In this document: in pieces, positions 51,935 through 60,166 of the stretch
Numbering within the stretch: the stretch's first letter is position 1
Layout of the letters: the number at the start of each line of letters is the position of its first letter
Assembly: GCF_019396345.1 (NCBI RefSeq)
Contig: NZ_JAHKRM010000002.1
Span: 186,001-250,000, forward strand
Length of the DNA stretch: 64,000 nt
From: Nonomuraea guangzhouensis
GTDB taxonomy: Bacteria > Actinomycetota > Actinomycetes > Streptosporangiales > Streptosporangiaceae
Reading direction: 5' to 3'
The notes under the pieces: generated by a model
Told to the model about the DNA's origin: nothing
The model's database searches: none
The model's input: only the letters and a program-made list of their open reading frames with translations
Program-made: the position numbers and the translations under genes

Positions 51935-52828
51935 ATGGGCACGATCGACGGCATGGATGTGGGGCGGTTCGGGGTCTGGACGTTCGACTTCGAGGACCAG
52001 CCGGCGAGCATGATGCGAGAGTCCATCCAGGAGCTCGAAGAGCTCGGCTGGCCGGCGTTCTGGATCCCGGAGCGGGACGGACGCGAGGCGATGACGCACG
52101 CCGGGTTCCTGCTGTCCAGCACCGAGCGCATCACCGTCATCAACGGCATCGCGCGGATCTGGTCCCGCGAGCCACGGTGGACCCAGGGCGCGGCGCTGCT
52201 GCTGGCCGACGCCTACCCCGATCGCCACCTGCTCGGTCTCGGCTTCGGGGGCGGGCGCCCCGGGGCCAAGCCGCTTCAGGCGATGAACGACTACCTGGAC
52301 GAGATGGACGCGGCGACGAGCGCCAACCCCCCGCCGCGGGCACCGATGAGACGCCTGCTGGCCGCGTACGGACCGAAGATGCTCGAGCTGGCCCGCGACC
52401 GGTCCGAAGGCGCTCATACCTACCACGTGACGGTGGAGCACACGGCGCAGGCGCGGGAGGTGCTGGGCGCCGGCCCGTTCCTCGGCGTCGAGCACGCGGT
52501 GCTCTTCGAGACCGACCCGGGCAAGGCGCGTGAGATCGCCCGCGAGCATCTGCACGTGTACCTCACGACGAAGTACAACATCGCCAAGTTCCTCCGCCTG
52601 GGCTACACCGAAGCCGACATCGACGGCGGGCGGGGCAGCGACCGGCTCGTCGACGACCTGGTGTTCTGGGGCGACCTCGACACGATCGTCGGCAAGCTGC
52701 ACGACCACCTCGAGGCCGGCGCCGACCACGTCGGCATCCAGGTGCTCGGCATCGAGCCGGGCCGATCGGCCATGCCGCGATGGCGGGAGCTGGCCGAGGC
52801 GCTGCTCCCCCAGCGAGCCGCCAGGTAG
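51935..52828 (+). CDS. LLM-class F420-dependent oxidoreductase
   Basis: The 297-residue TIM-barrel protein of the luciferase-like superfamily shows RFGVWTFDFEDQPASMMRESI, ELGWPAFWIPERDGREAM, LLGLGFGGG and LLAAYGPKMLELA. The last of these marks the F420-using actinobacterial subfamily. GAGGAGG precedes the ATG. The substrate is unknown. Regulation by the upstream ArsR-type protein is likely. Confidence 0.87.
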   Translation: MGTIDGMDVGRFGVWTFDFEDQPASMMRESIQELEELGWPAFWIPERDGREAMTHAGFLLSSTERITVINGIARIWSREPRWTQGAALLLADAYPDRHLLGLGFGGGRPGAKPLQAMNDYLDEMDAATSANPPPRAPMRRLLAAYGPKMLELARDRSEGAHTYHVTVEHTAQAREVLGAGPFLGVEHAVLFETDPGKAREIAREHLHVYLTTKYNIAKFLRLGYTEADIDGGRGSDRLVDDLVFWGDLDTIVGKLHDHLEAGADHVGIQVLGIEPGRSAMPRWRELAEALLPQRAAR

Positions 52829-52860
52829 GCCCGGCCGGCGACCTCGATATCGTGGGCCAC

Positions 52861-53334
52861 GTGGACATCATCGAGGCCCCTCGGCTCGTCCTGCTCCCCC
52901 TGCGGGTCGAGCACGCGGACGAGATGGCCGTCGCACTCTCCGATCCCGCCCTGCACACCTTCATCGGCGGCACCCCCATGACCGCGTACGAGCTGCGCGC
53001 CCGCTACGAGCGCCTGGTCGCCGGTCCGCCCGGCTGGCGCAACTGGGTGATCCGGCTGCGCGAGGACGACAGTCTGGTGGGGTACGTACAGGCCACGATC
53101 GACGAGCGCAGCGCCGAGGTCGCCTGGGTGGTCGGCACTCCCTGGCAGGGCCGCGGCCTGGCCGGCGAGGCAGCCAAGGCGCTGGTCGGCTGGATCGCGG
53201 ACCAGGAGATCGACACGATCGTCGCGCACATCCACCCCGATCACACCGCCTCGGCCGCCGTCGCGGCCTCCGCCGGGCTGCACCCCACCGACCAGTGGCA
53301 GTCCGGCGAGGTGCGGTGGGAGGCACGGGTGTGA
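52861..53334 (+). CDS. GNAT-family N-acetyltransferase
   Basis: The 157-residue protein is a RimJ/RimL-like acetyltransferase: ETxRLxL-like EAPRLVLLPLRVEHADEM at the start, VGTPWQGRGLAGEAAKALVGW as the acetyl-CoA-binding motif A, and the closing ASAAVAASAGL. GTG 52861 is chosen by alignment of the opening strand; GTG 52852 is also possible, and no clear ribosome binding site exists. The stop overlaps the next start (GTGA). Confidence 0.82.
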   Translation: MDIIEAPRLVLLPLRVEHADEMAVALSDPALHTFIGGTPMTAYELRARYERLVAGPPGWRNWVIRLREDDSLVGYVQATIDERSAEVAWVVGTPWQGRGLAGEAAKALVGWIADQEIDTIVAHIHPDHTASAAVAASAGLHPTDQWQSGEVRWEARV

Positions 53335-53813
53335 GAGCGGCGGTGCTGTCCGACACCCATGCCCCGCGGCACTGGAAGTCGTGCCCGGACCGGGTGGCCG
53401 CCCACCTGCGGGGAGCCGACGTCATCCTGCACGCGGGCGATGTCTGCGTCGGTGCGGTGCTCGCCGAGCTGGCGGCGTACGCACCGGTTCACGCGGTCAA
53501 GGGGAACAACGACGGGCCGGACGTGGACGCGCCCGAGACGCTGGAGCTGGAGCTCGCGGGGCTCCGGGTGGCGATGATCCATGACAGCGGGCCGGCCAAG
53601 GGGCGCTGGGACCGGCTGCGGCGGCTCTTCCCGGACGCCGACCTCGTGGTGTTCGGCCACTCGCACATCCCGCTCGACCATCACGAGGACGGGCTGCGGA
53701 TCTTCAACCCGGGCTCCCCCACCGACCGCCGCCGCCAACCGCACGGAACGATCGGGCTGCTGGTGATCGAGGAGGGCCGGCTGGTGTCGTCGGAGATCGT
53801 CCCCGTCACCTGA
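53331..53813 (+). CDS. YfcE/MJ0936-type metallophosphoesterase
   Basis: The 160-residue calcineurin-like phosphoesterase carries all the metal-ligand motifs: SDTH (near residue 8), GDV, GNND and GHSH. The small size matches the YfcE/MJ0936 phosphodiesterase group. The GTG start overlaps the acetyltransferase stop by 4 nt. Confidence 0.87.
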   Translation: MRAAVLSDTHAPRHWKSCPDRVAAHLRGADVILHAGDVCVGAVLAELAAYAPVHAVKGNNDGPDVDAPETLELELAGLRVAMIHDSGPAKGRWDRLRRLFPDADLVVFGHSHIPLDHHEDGLRIFNPGSPTDRRRQPHGTIGLLVIEEGRLVSSEIVPVT

Positions 53814-53840
53814 GGCCCGATCGCGGGTAAGACTGGCGGT

Positions 53841-54377
53841 ATGGCCCATACGCATGACGCCCATTCGCATGACGCGGACGCGCTCTGTGACGTCGCCCAT
53901 GGCGAGGCGGCGACCGGAGACGGTGATCGCACGCTCGTCGCCGTGTTCGCCTCGCCTGTCGCCGACTACCTGCTGCGCTACGGCGCCGACCTGGGATTCC
54001 GCGGGATCCTCTTCGAGCCAGACCCGCGTCGGAGCACGGCCCCGGCGGGGTTCGAGGTCGTCACCGCGCCCCCGGCGGACCTGGACGGCACCGCCGACAT
54101 CGTGCTCACCGACCACCACCGCCCGGAGCTCGCCGCCGTGCTGCACGAGCTGCTCGGGTACAAGTGCCGGTGGATAGGGGTGATGGGCAGCCCGCGCCAT
54201 CCGGCGCCGTATCTCCAGGCGCTGGCCGAACTCGGCGCGCGGGCGGAGGACATCGCCCGGGTGCACCGGCCGATCGGGCTCAACATCGGCTCGCGCACGC
54301 CACCGGAGATCGCCATCGCCACCCTGGCCGGCCTGCTGGCCGACCGCAACGGACGGCCGGGCGGCTTCACCTTCTGA
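53841..54377 (+). CDS. XdhC-type Rossmann-domain protein
   Basis: The 178-residue protein resembles only the C-terminal Rossmann domain of XdhC/CoxF molybdenum-enzyme maturation factors: VFASPVADYLLRYGADLGFRG, ADIVLTDHHRPE, KCRWIGVMGSPRH and RVHRPIGLNIGSRTPPEIAI. Its first 20 residues are rich in His and Asp (MAHTHDAHSHDAD), a possible metal-binding tail. No xanthine dehydrogenase or CO dehydrogenase genes are in the window. Confidence 0.83.
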   Translation: MAHTHDAHSHDADALCDVAHGEAATGDGDRTLVAVFASPVADYLLRYGADLGFRGILFEPDPRRSTAPAGFEVVTAPPADLDGTADIVLTDHHRPELAAVLHELLGYKCRWIGVMGSPRHPAPYLQALAELGARAEDIARVHRPIGLNIGSRTPPEIAIATLAGLLADRNGRPGGFTF

Positions 54378-54401
54378 AGCCGCCCCGCCGCGGTGCCTCG
54401 A

Positions 54402-54647
54402 TCAGCAGGGGGTCTCCAGGAAGTCGTAGAAGATGGTTTTGACGCCCCAGCCGGGAAGGGTCTCCCCTTCACAGCCCACGCGCCTGACTCCCGCCACCGT
54501 GGTGCGGGTCTCGTCGGTGTAGTACGTGGTGACGCAGGTGTATCCGAGCGCGCAGGCCCGGGCGAAAGCGGGAGCACTTGTGACGGTCGTGATGGTGGCG
54601 AAGGAGCCGAGGGCGAGGAGTACGGCCAGCAGTGCGCGGCGAATCAT
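54402..54647 (-). CDS. small secreted protein, DUF6289-like
   Basis: The 81-residue protein has a signal peptide (ALLAVLLALGSFATI, cleavage near AFA-RAC). The mature part is about 50 residues with four cysteines and the segment TCVTTYYTDETRTTVAG. This pattern fits the DUF6289 group of small actinobacterial secreted proteins, whose function is unknown. ATG 54645-54647 is chosen because GAAGGG lies 5 nt before it and the signal peptide starts there. Confidence 0.7.
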   Translation of the reverse strand: MIRRALLAVLLALGSFATITTVTSAPAFARACALGYTCVTTYYTDETRTTVAGVRRVGCEGETLPGWGVKTIFYDFLETPC

Positions 54648-54761
54648 GAAGACCCTTCCCGATCGAGGGAGCGATACTGCTCCCGATGATCGATCACCGG
54701 GATCCGCAGCTTCAAGACGCTTTCGGATCTTGGCCACATCCGGCCGCTCACCGCCAATGAT

Positions 54762-54775
54762 GGGACTTTCGCCCC
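54762..54775 (+). promoter_or_regulatory. DosR/DevR-like box upstream of the PPOX gene
   Basis: GGGACTTTCGCCCC matches the mycobacterial DosR core GGGACTWWAGTCCC at 12 of 14 positions and ends 36 nt before ATG 54812. Confidence 0.55.
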
Positions 54776-54811
54776 TAATATGAGCAGATCCGGTAAGAGA
54801 CCCTAAACAGC

Positions 54812-55261
54812 ATGCAATTGGACTCGTCCGGTCTGGTGGTGCTCTCCCGTGAGGAGTGCTTCCACCTGCTGGCGTCGGCCGTGATCGGGCGGATCGTCTT
54901 CACCGACCGCGCGCTGCCCGCCGTGCAGCCGGTCAACTTCTGCCTCGACGGCGAGAGCATCGTCATCCGTACCGCGATCGGGTCGAAGCTGGCCGCCGCC
55001 ACCCGGCAGGCCGTGGTGGCGTTCGAGGCCGACGAGTTCGATCCGGAGTCGCGCACGGGGTGGTCGGTGACGACCGTGGGACACGCGCGGGCCGTCCGTG
55101 AACCCGCCGAGCTGGCCCGGCTGGCCGCGCTGCCGCTCCTGGCCTGGGCGCCGGGGAGCAGGGACCACTACATCGTGGTGGGCGCGGAGCGGATCTCGGG
55201 TCGCCGGATCACAGAGGGACCCGCCAGCACAGCCGGGCCCCGCTGGGCTCCGCAGAGGTGA
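54812..55261 (+). CDS. PPOX-family flavin-binding protein of the dormancy-type cluster
   Basis: The 149-residue protein has the pyridoxamine-5'-phosphate-oxidase-like split barrel: LSREECFHLLASAVIGRIVFTD, LPAVQPVNFCLDGESIVIRTAIGSKL, WSVTTVGHARAV. Proteins of this kind often occur among DosR-controlled genes and may bind FMN or F420. A DosR-like box lies just upstream. Its last 53 nt overlap the end of the convergent histidine kinase gene, so the C-terminal tail is encoded opposite the kinase. Confidence 0.83.
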   Translation: MQLDSSGLVVLSREECFHLLASAVIGRIVFTDRALPAVQPVNFCLDGESIVIRTAIGSKLAAATRQAVVAFEADEFDPESRTGWSVTTVGHARAVREPAELARLAALPLLAWAPGSRDHYIVVGAERISGRRITEGPASTAGPRWAPQR

Positions 55262-56891
55262 TCTCCAGGGTCCCGCCCAGACAGGTGGCGCGGTCTTCGA
55301 GATTGCGCAGCCCGCTGCGCCGGCCGTCGGCGGGCAGGCCGATGCCGTTGTCCTGAACGATGAGCCTGAGGTGGCCGTCCGCGACCTCCACCGCCACGTC
55401 GGCCTTGGACGCCTTGGCGTGACGTACCACGTTGGACAGCGCTTCGCGCAGCACGGCGAGCAGGTGCTCGGCCACCGCGTCCGGCACCTGGTTGTCGAGC
55501 GGGCCCTCCATCCGCAGCCCCGGCATGAACCCCAGATGACCGCGGGCGGCTTCGACCAGGCCGACGATCTGCGCGCGCAGGCTCGGCTCGGTGTTCTCGC
55601 GCGGGCTCTGCAGCGCGAAGATGGTCGAGCGGATCTGGCGGATGGTCTCGTCGAGCTCGTCGATGGCGTGCTGGACGCGGCCGGCCGCCTCCGGGCGGTC
55701 CACCAGCTTGACCGTGCTCATCAGCGTCATCGCGGTGGCGAACAACCGCTGGATGACCACGTCGTGCAGGTCCTTGGCGATCCGGTCGCGGTCTTCCAGC
55801 AGGTTGAGGCGTTCGGCGTCCTTACGGGCCTCGGCCAGTTCCAGCGCGATCGCGGCCTGGCCGGCGAACGACTCCAGCATCCGCAGGTCGGCCGCGGTGA
55901 ACGGCAGCCGCCCTGAGCGCTTGGCCAGGGCCAGCACGCCGCGTATGGCCTGGCCCGCGCCCAGCGGCAGCAGCAGCTCGGGACCGAACCCGAGGGGGCG
56001 CAGCGGCGAATCGGCGTCCAGCAGGTCGTCCTGGCTGAGCGGCTCGCCATGGGTGAACACCTCGCCGGCCGCGCTGGTGCCGAGGTCGAAGGTGATGCCG
56101 GTGACCTCGTCGGCCAGCTCGCCGTCCACGATCTCCGCCGTCAGGACGCCGTTGAGCGGCAGCAGCACCTTGACCAGGTCGGCTCCGGTCATCGCCCTGG
56201 CCCGCTGGGCCATCATGGTGAGCACCTCACCCGGGTCCGCGCCGGACAGCAGGCTGGTGGTGACCTCCGAGGAGGCCTGGAGCCAGGTCTCGCGCCGCCG
56301 GGTCTCCTCGTACAGGCGGGCGTTCTCCACGGCGACGCCGGCGGCGGCGGCCAGCGCGATGACGATGGCCTCGTCCTCCTCGTCGAACTCCGCCCCGCCG
56401 CGCTTCTCGGTCAGGTAGAGGTTGCCGAAGACCGCGTCACGCACCCGGATCGGGACACCCAGGAAACTCCCCATCGGCGGATGACCCGGCGGGAACCCGT
56501 AGGACTCGGGATGATCGGAGATCCGCACCAGCCGCAGCGGCCGGGCGTCCTTGATCAGCAGCCCGAGCAGGCCCAGCCCGTGCGGCCAGTGCTCGATGCG
56601 GGCGATCTCCTCCTCGGTCAGCCCGACCGGGATGAACTGGACGAGCGTGCTCTCCTCCCCGACCACGCCCAGCGCCCCGTAGCTCGCGTCCACCAGATTG
56701 GTGGCGGTCTCCACGATCCGGCGCAGCACCGTCTCCAGGTCCAGGTCGCTGCCGACGGACACGACGGCCTCCAGCAACGCGTGCACCCGGTCGCGGGTGG
56801 ACAGCACGGCGTTCAGCCGGACCTGCAACTCTGCCAGCAGTTCGTCCAGTCGCATACCCGGCATCAGCGGGTGCGACCCTATGTCCGTCAT
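55209..56891 (-). CDS. DevS/DosS-like GAF-domain sensor histidine kinase
   Basis: The 560-residue soluble kinase contains two GAF domains (about 30-185, with TNLVDASYGALGVV and GSFLGVPIRVRDAVFGNLYL; and about 205-350). The HisKA_3 motif DRIAKDLHDVVIQRLFATAM follows near residue 375, and the HATPase domain with VVRHAKASKADV and DNGIGL closes the protein. This is the DevS/DosS layout that senses oxygen, NO or redox state through GAF-bound heme. ATG 56891 is used; the start is not fixed by a strong ribosome binding site. No response regulator gene is in the window. It follows the nitroreductase gene by 47 nt. Confidence 0.87.
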   Translation of the reverse strand: MTDIGSHPLMPGMRLDELLAELQVRLNAVLSTRDRVHALLEAVVSVGSDLDLETVLRRIVETATNLVDASYGALGVVGEESTLVQFIPVGLTEEEIARIEHWPHGLGLLGLLIKDARPLRLVRISDHPESYGFPPGHPPMGSFLGVPIRVRDAVFGNLYLTEKRGGAEFDEEDEAIVIALAAAAGVAVENARLYEETRRRETWLQASSEVTTSLLSGADPGEVLTMMAQRARAMTGADLVKVLLPLNGVLTAEIVDGELADEVTGITFDLGTSAAGEVFTHGEPLSQDDLLDADSPLRPLGFGPELLLPLGAGQAIRGVLALAKRSGRLPFTAADLRMLESFAGQAAIALELAEARKDAERLNLLEDRDRIAKDLHDVVIQRLFATAMTLMSTVKLVDRPEAAGRVQHAIDELDETIRQIRSTIFALQSPRENTEPSLRAQIVGLVEAARGHLGFMPGLRMEGPLDNQVPDAVAEHLLAVLREALSNVVRHAKASKADVAVEVADGHLRLIVQDNGIGLPADGRRSGLRNLEDRATCLGGTLEITSAEPSGARLCWRVPL

Positions 56892-56938
56892 AAGGGCAGT
56901 TTCCCACCCCAGCAGCGGAGCACACATCCCCCGATCGA

Positions 56939-57922
56939 TCAGTCGGCCACTTCGTACAGGGGCCGGCGGATCGCGGCGGTCCCGTCGAAGGTGATGCCGA
57001 GCCGCATGATCATCTGAGGCTGTTCGCCGGAGCAGAGCGACTCGCGCAGGAACTCCCGCAGGTGCGGCATCTCCAGCGCCTGGGTGTGGAAGGCTGCGCT
57101 GACGCCGTGGGCGGCGGCGTGCAGCAGGACGCGCTGCAGCGCCTGGCCGGTGACGAGCCACTCCTCCCGGGTGTCACCGGGCGTGGTGAGCAGGGCGACG
57201 ACGCCGGTCGTGCTCGACGCGCCCTGGTCGCCCTCGGTGCCCCAGTCGTGCCGCCAGGCGTAGTCGCGCTGCGGGAAGTCCGGGTCGGTCCGTACCGCCT
57301 CGCGCGGGTAGCCCTCGGCGGGCACGCCGTCGGTGCGCCTGCTGCCCGGCGGGCGGGCCCAGCGGATCACCTCCAGGCTGAACAGCCGGTCCTGGGCCTG
57401 TACGCCCTGTGCCGCCTGGGTGAGCGCGGCGACGACCCGCACGGCGTCCGGGGACCTGACCGGCGTGAGCCTGGCCTGCTCCATCGACGCCTCTCTGACC
57501 AGTTGCTCGACCAACTGCTCGGGAACGGGCAGGTTGGTGAAGCCCGCGCGGTGCGTACGGCGGCGCTCGATCTCGCCCCTGAGCAGCCGGGTGTGCTCGT
57601 CGGCCTCGATCGTGGCGCCGAGCCGCACCGTGGCCAGCAGCGACGGGCGGTCGGGATCGGGCAGGACCCGGACCACGGGCTGGTACCCCTCGCAGGCCAG
57701 CGCCGTACGCATGGTGAACAGCGCCGCGCCACAGCTGATCAGCAGCTGCCGGCCCGCCGTGTCGCTGACGCGCAGCTTCCTGTCGACGTCGGCCCGCAGG
57801 CTGATCTCCTCGCCGGAGACGGCGAAGGACCAGGGCTGGGTGTTGTGCACGGACGGTGCCCAGCGGGCGGCCTCCAGGGCCGACTTGACGGCCTGCTCCC
57901 GCGTTTCCGTACGAGTGCTCAT
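56939..57922 (-). CDS. Acg-like nitroreductase-family protein
   Basis: The 327-residue protein begins with the Acg signature LEAARWAPSVHNTQPWSF and has RRTHRAGFTNLPVP in the middle and LLHAAAHGVSAAFHTQALEMP near the end. Acg proteins belong to the nitroreductase fold but form a lid-bearing FMN-storing branch, and are DosR-controlled in mycobacteria. It is 47 nt upstream of the DevS-like kinase gene on the same strand, with a DosR-like box 49-62 nt before its ATG. Confidence 0.87.
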   Translation of the reverse strand: MSTRTETREQAVKSALEAARWAPSVHNTQPWSFAVSGEEISLRADVDRKLRVSDTAGRQLLISCGAALFTMRTALACEGYQPVVRVLPDPDRPSLLATVRLGATIEADEHTRLLRGEIERRRTHRAGFTNLPVPEQLVEQLVREASMEQARLTPVRSPDAVRVVAALTQAAQGVQAQDRLFSLEVIRWARPPGSRRTDGVPAEGYPREAVRTDPDFPQRDYAWRHDWGTEGDQGASSTTGVVALLTTPGDTREEWLVTGQALQRVLLHAAAHGVSAAFHTQALEMPHLREFLRESLCSGEQPQMIMRLGITFDGTAAIRRPLYEVAD

Positions 57923-57970
57923 GACTCCACCTCCAGAGACCAGCTCATCACCGGCCGGAGGCGGCGGTCA

Positions 57971-57984
57971 GGGCCTAAGGTCCC
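57971..57984. promoter_or_regulatory. DosR/DevR-like box upstream of the Acg-like gene
   Basis: GGGCCTAAGGTCCC matches the DosR core GGGACTWWAGTCCC at 12 of 14 positions. The two deviations (A4 to C, A9 to G) sit near mirror positions, keeping much of the palindrome. Confidence 0.6.
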
Positions 57985-58017
57985 CCCTGCTTAGAGGCGG
58001 TCGTCCCGGCTGCCGGA

Positions 58018-58815
58018 TCACTGCCCGGCGAGCTCCGCCGCCGCGTCGGGCACGTGCGTCTCCAACCTGGGCGGCCTGCGGTATCCGGTCCCGGGAGGCC
58101 GGGTCGGGACCTTCAGCCGAGTCCGGTGGACCTCCTGGTAGGGGATGCTCGACAGCAGGTGGGAGATCATGTTGATCCTGGCCCGCCGCTTGTCCTCGCT
58201 CTCCACGTCATACCAGGGCGCCTCGGGGATGTGGGTGTGGATGAGCATCTCGTCCTTGGCCCGGGAGTACTCCTCCCACCGCGTGATCGACTCCAGGTCC
58301 ATCTCCGACAGCTTCCACTGCCGCATCGGATCATCGAGCCGGGCGTGGAAGCGCCGCTCCTGCTCGTCGTCGCTCACCGAGAACCAGTATTTGCGCAACA
58401 GGATCCCGTCCTCCACCAGCAGCCGCTCGAAGATCGGGCACTGGTGGAGGAACCGGGTGTACTCCTCCTGCGTGCAGAAGCCCATCACCCGCTCGACCCC
58501 GGCCCGGTTGTACCAGCTCCGATCGAAGAGCACGATCTGTCCGGCGGCGGGCAGGTGCTGGATGTAGCGCTGGAAGTACCACTGGCTGCGTTCCCGCTCG
58601 GTGGGCGCCGGCAGCGCGGCGATCCTGGCCACGCGCGGGTTGAGATATTCCGACACCCGCTTGATCGTGCTGCCCTTCCCGGCGGCGTCGCGGCCCTCGA
58701 AGATCACCACCACCCGCCGGCCCTCGGTCCGCACCCACTCCTGCAGCTTCACCAGCTCTCCCTGCAGGCGGAAGAGCTCCTTCTCGTACACCTTGCGGCT
58801 CAGCTTCTTAGCCAT
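58018..58815 (-). CDS. ppk2: polyphosphate kinase 2
   Basis: The 265-residue PPK2-domain kinase has the Walker A GRDAAGKGST at 41-50 and the Walker B/lid motif DRSWYNRAGVERV from 98. The typical SDDEQERRFHARLDDPMRQW and the C-terminal WYDVESEDKRRARIN also fit. It transfers phosphate between polyphosphate and nucleotides. ATG 58815 follows AAGGGTGG; GTG 58824 is the alternative. It lies upstream of the Acg-like gene on the same strand, and polyphosphate use fits a starvation or hypoxia cluster. Confidence 0.92.
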   Translation of the reverse strand: MAKKLSRKVYEKELFRLQGELVKLQEWVRTEGRRVVVIFEGRDAAGKGSTIKRVSEYLNPRVARIAALPAPTERERSQWYFQRYIQHLPAAGQIVLFDRSWYNRAGVERVMGFCTQEEYTRFLHQCPIFERLLVEDGILLRKYWFSVSDDEQERRFHARLDDPMRQWKLSEMDLESITRWEEYSRAKDEMLIHTHIPEAPWYDVESEDKRRARINMISHLLSSIPYQEVHRTRLKVPTRPPGTGYRRPPRLETHVPDAAAELAGQ

Positions 58816-58858
58816 GCGGCCCACCCTTCCCGGCGCCTTTACCCCAGGGTCGCAGGCC

Positions 58859-60166
58859 CTATCCGAGGAGGGCGCGGAGGGCGGGCTGCAGGCGGTCGGC
58901 GTGGGCCGTGACCATGTCGTCGCACAGCTGCCAGATCCGCTCGACGGGCAGGGCCCCGGCGGTCGCCGGGTCCATCATGGCGGCGTGCCGGATGTGGCGT
59001 GGGTCGTCCTCCAGCGCGGCCCGGACGACCAGGTCGTTCATGCTGAGGTAGGCGCGGTTGAGCGCGGCCAGCTGCGGGGGCAGCTCGCCGACACGGGTGG
59101 GCTGCACGCCCATCGCGTCGACCAGGCAGGGCACCTCGACCACGCCGCGAGCGGGGAGGTTCTGGATCAGGCCGTGGTTGGGCACGTTCCCGTAGATGGT
59201 GCGGGGCGTGCCCGTGGTGATGCTGTGGATGATCTGCGGGGCGTACTCCATGGTCCCCTCGACCGGCAGCGGGGCGCCGGTGGCCAGGGCGTCGCGGGTC
59301 TTCTCGTAGCTGGCCACGTTCTCGTCGACGATGTCCAGGTAGGCGCCGATGGGCAGGCGCAGCCGCTCGATCTCGCTGTCGTGGCCCAGGTACCAGGGCA
59401 CGTACTCGGAGGAGTGCTCGCTGGTCTCGGTCGGGTAGTAGCCCAGCCGCCGGTACATGTCGACGCGGACGCGGCGGCGCAGCTGCTCGTCGGCGGCGAT
59501 CAGCGCGTCGAGGCGGGGGTACAGGTCGTCGCCGTCGTGCTCGAACCGGAGCACCCACGCCTGGTGGTTGACGCCCGCGGCCCGGTAGGTCACCTCCTCG
59601 AACGGCACGCGCACCAGGTCGGACAGGTCGCGCATCGTCCAGTAGACCGAGTGGCACAGCCCCACCACGCGGGTCAGCCCGGTGGCCTCGGCGAGGTACT
59701 GGACGTTCATCGCCATCGGGTTGGTGTAGTTGAGCAGCCACGCGTCGGGGCAGACCGCGGCGATGTCCTCGCCCAGGGCCTTCAGCAGCGGGAACGTGCG
59801 CAGGGCGCGGAAGATGCCGCCGACGCCGAGGGTGTCGCCGATGGTCTGGCGCAGGCCGTACCGGGCGGGGATCTCGAAGTCGGTGCGGGTCGCCTCGCCC
59901 ATGCCGATCTGGACGATGTTGATGACGAAGTCCGCGCCGGTGAGGGCCTCCCGCCGGTCGGCGTGCGCGGTGATCCGCGGGCGGGCGCCGCGTTCGGCGG
60001 CGATGTGCCGGGCGGCGGCCTCCGCGGTGCTCAGGCGCTCGGCGTCGATGTCGTGCAGCGCGATGCGCGCGTCCTTCAGCTCGGCGAACGCGAAGAGGTC
60101 CGCGAGGAGGCCCTGGGTGAAGACGACGCTTCCCGCGCCGATGAATGCGATCTTCGGAGTGCTCAT
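58859..60166 (-). CDS. GH4 glycosidase (alpha-galactosidase/glucosidase type)
   Basis: The 435-residue NAD- and metal-dependent glycosidase has the Rossmann start IAFIGAGSVVFTQGLLADL, NYTNPMAMN, the metal-ligand CHSVYW and GVNHQAW. EYAPQIIHSI and GVVEVPCLVDAMGVQP follow. Family 4 enzymes cleave glycosides by oxidation-elimination; the CHS/NHQAW pattern resembles alpha-galactosidases and alpha-glucuronidases. It is the last gene of the sugar ABC operon and overlaps the kinase gene by 4 nt. Confidence 0.9.
   Translation of the reverse strand: MSTPKIAFIGAGSVVFTQGLLADLFAFAELKDARIALHDIDAERLSTAEAAARHIAAERGARPRITAHADRREALTGADFVINIVQIGMGEATRTDFEIPARYGLRQTIGDTLGVGGIFRALRTFPLLKALGEDIAAVCPDAWLLNYTNPMAMNVQYLAEATGLTRVVGLCHSVYWTMRDLSDLVRVPFEEVTYRAAGVNHQAWVLRFEHDGDDLYPRLDALIAADEQLRRRVRVDMYRRLGYYPTETSEHSSEYVPWYLGHDSEIERLRLPIGAYLDIVDENVASYEKTRDALATGAPLPVEGTMEYAPQIIHSITTGTPRTIYGNVPNHGLIQNLPARGVVEVPCLVDAMGVQPTRVGELPPQLAALNRAYLSMNDLVVRAALEDDPRHIRHAAMMDPATAGALPVERIWQLCDDMVTAHADRLQPALRALLG

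Noticed and set aside
56889..56915. GGGCAGTTTCCC before the DevS-like gene
   Set aside because: It looks palindromic, but the spacing does not fit a DosR box.
58820..58860. Possible DosR-like box before ppk2
   Set aside because: Only about 8 of 14 positions match the core, no better than expected in GC-rich sequence.
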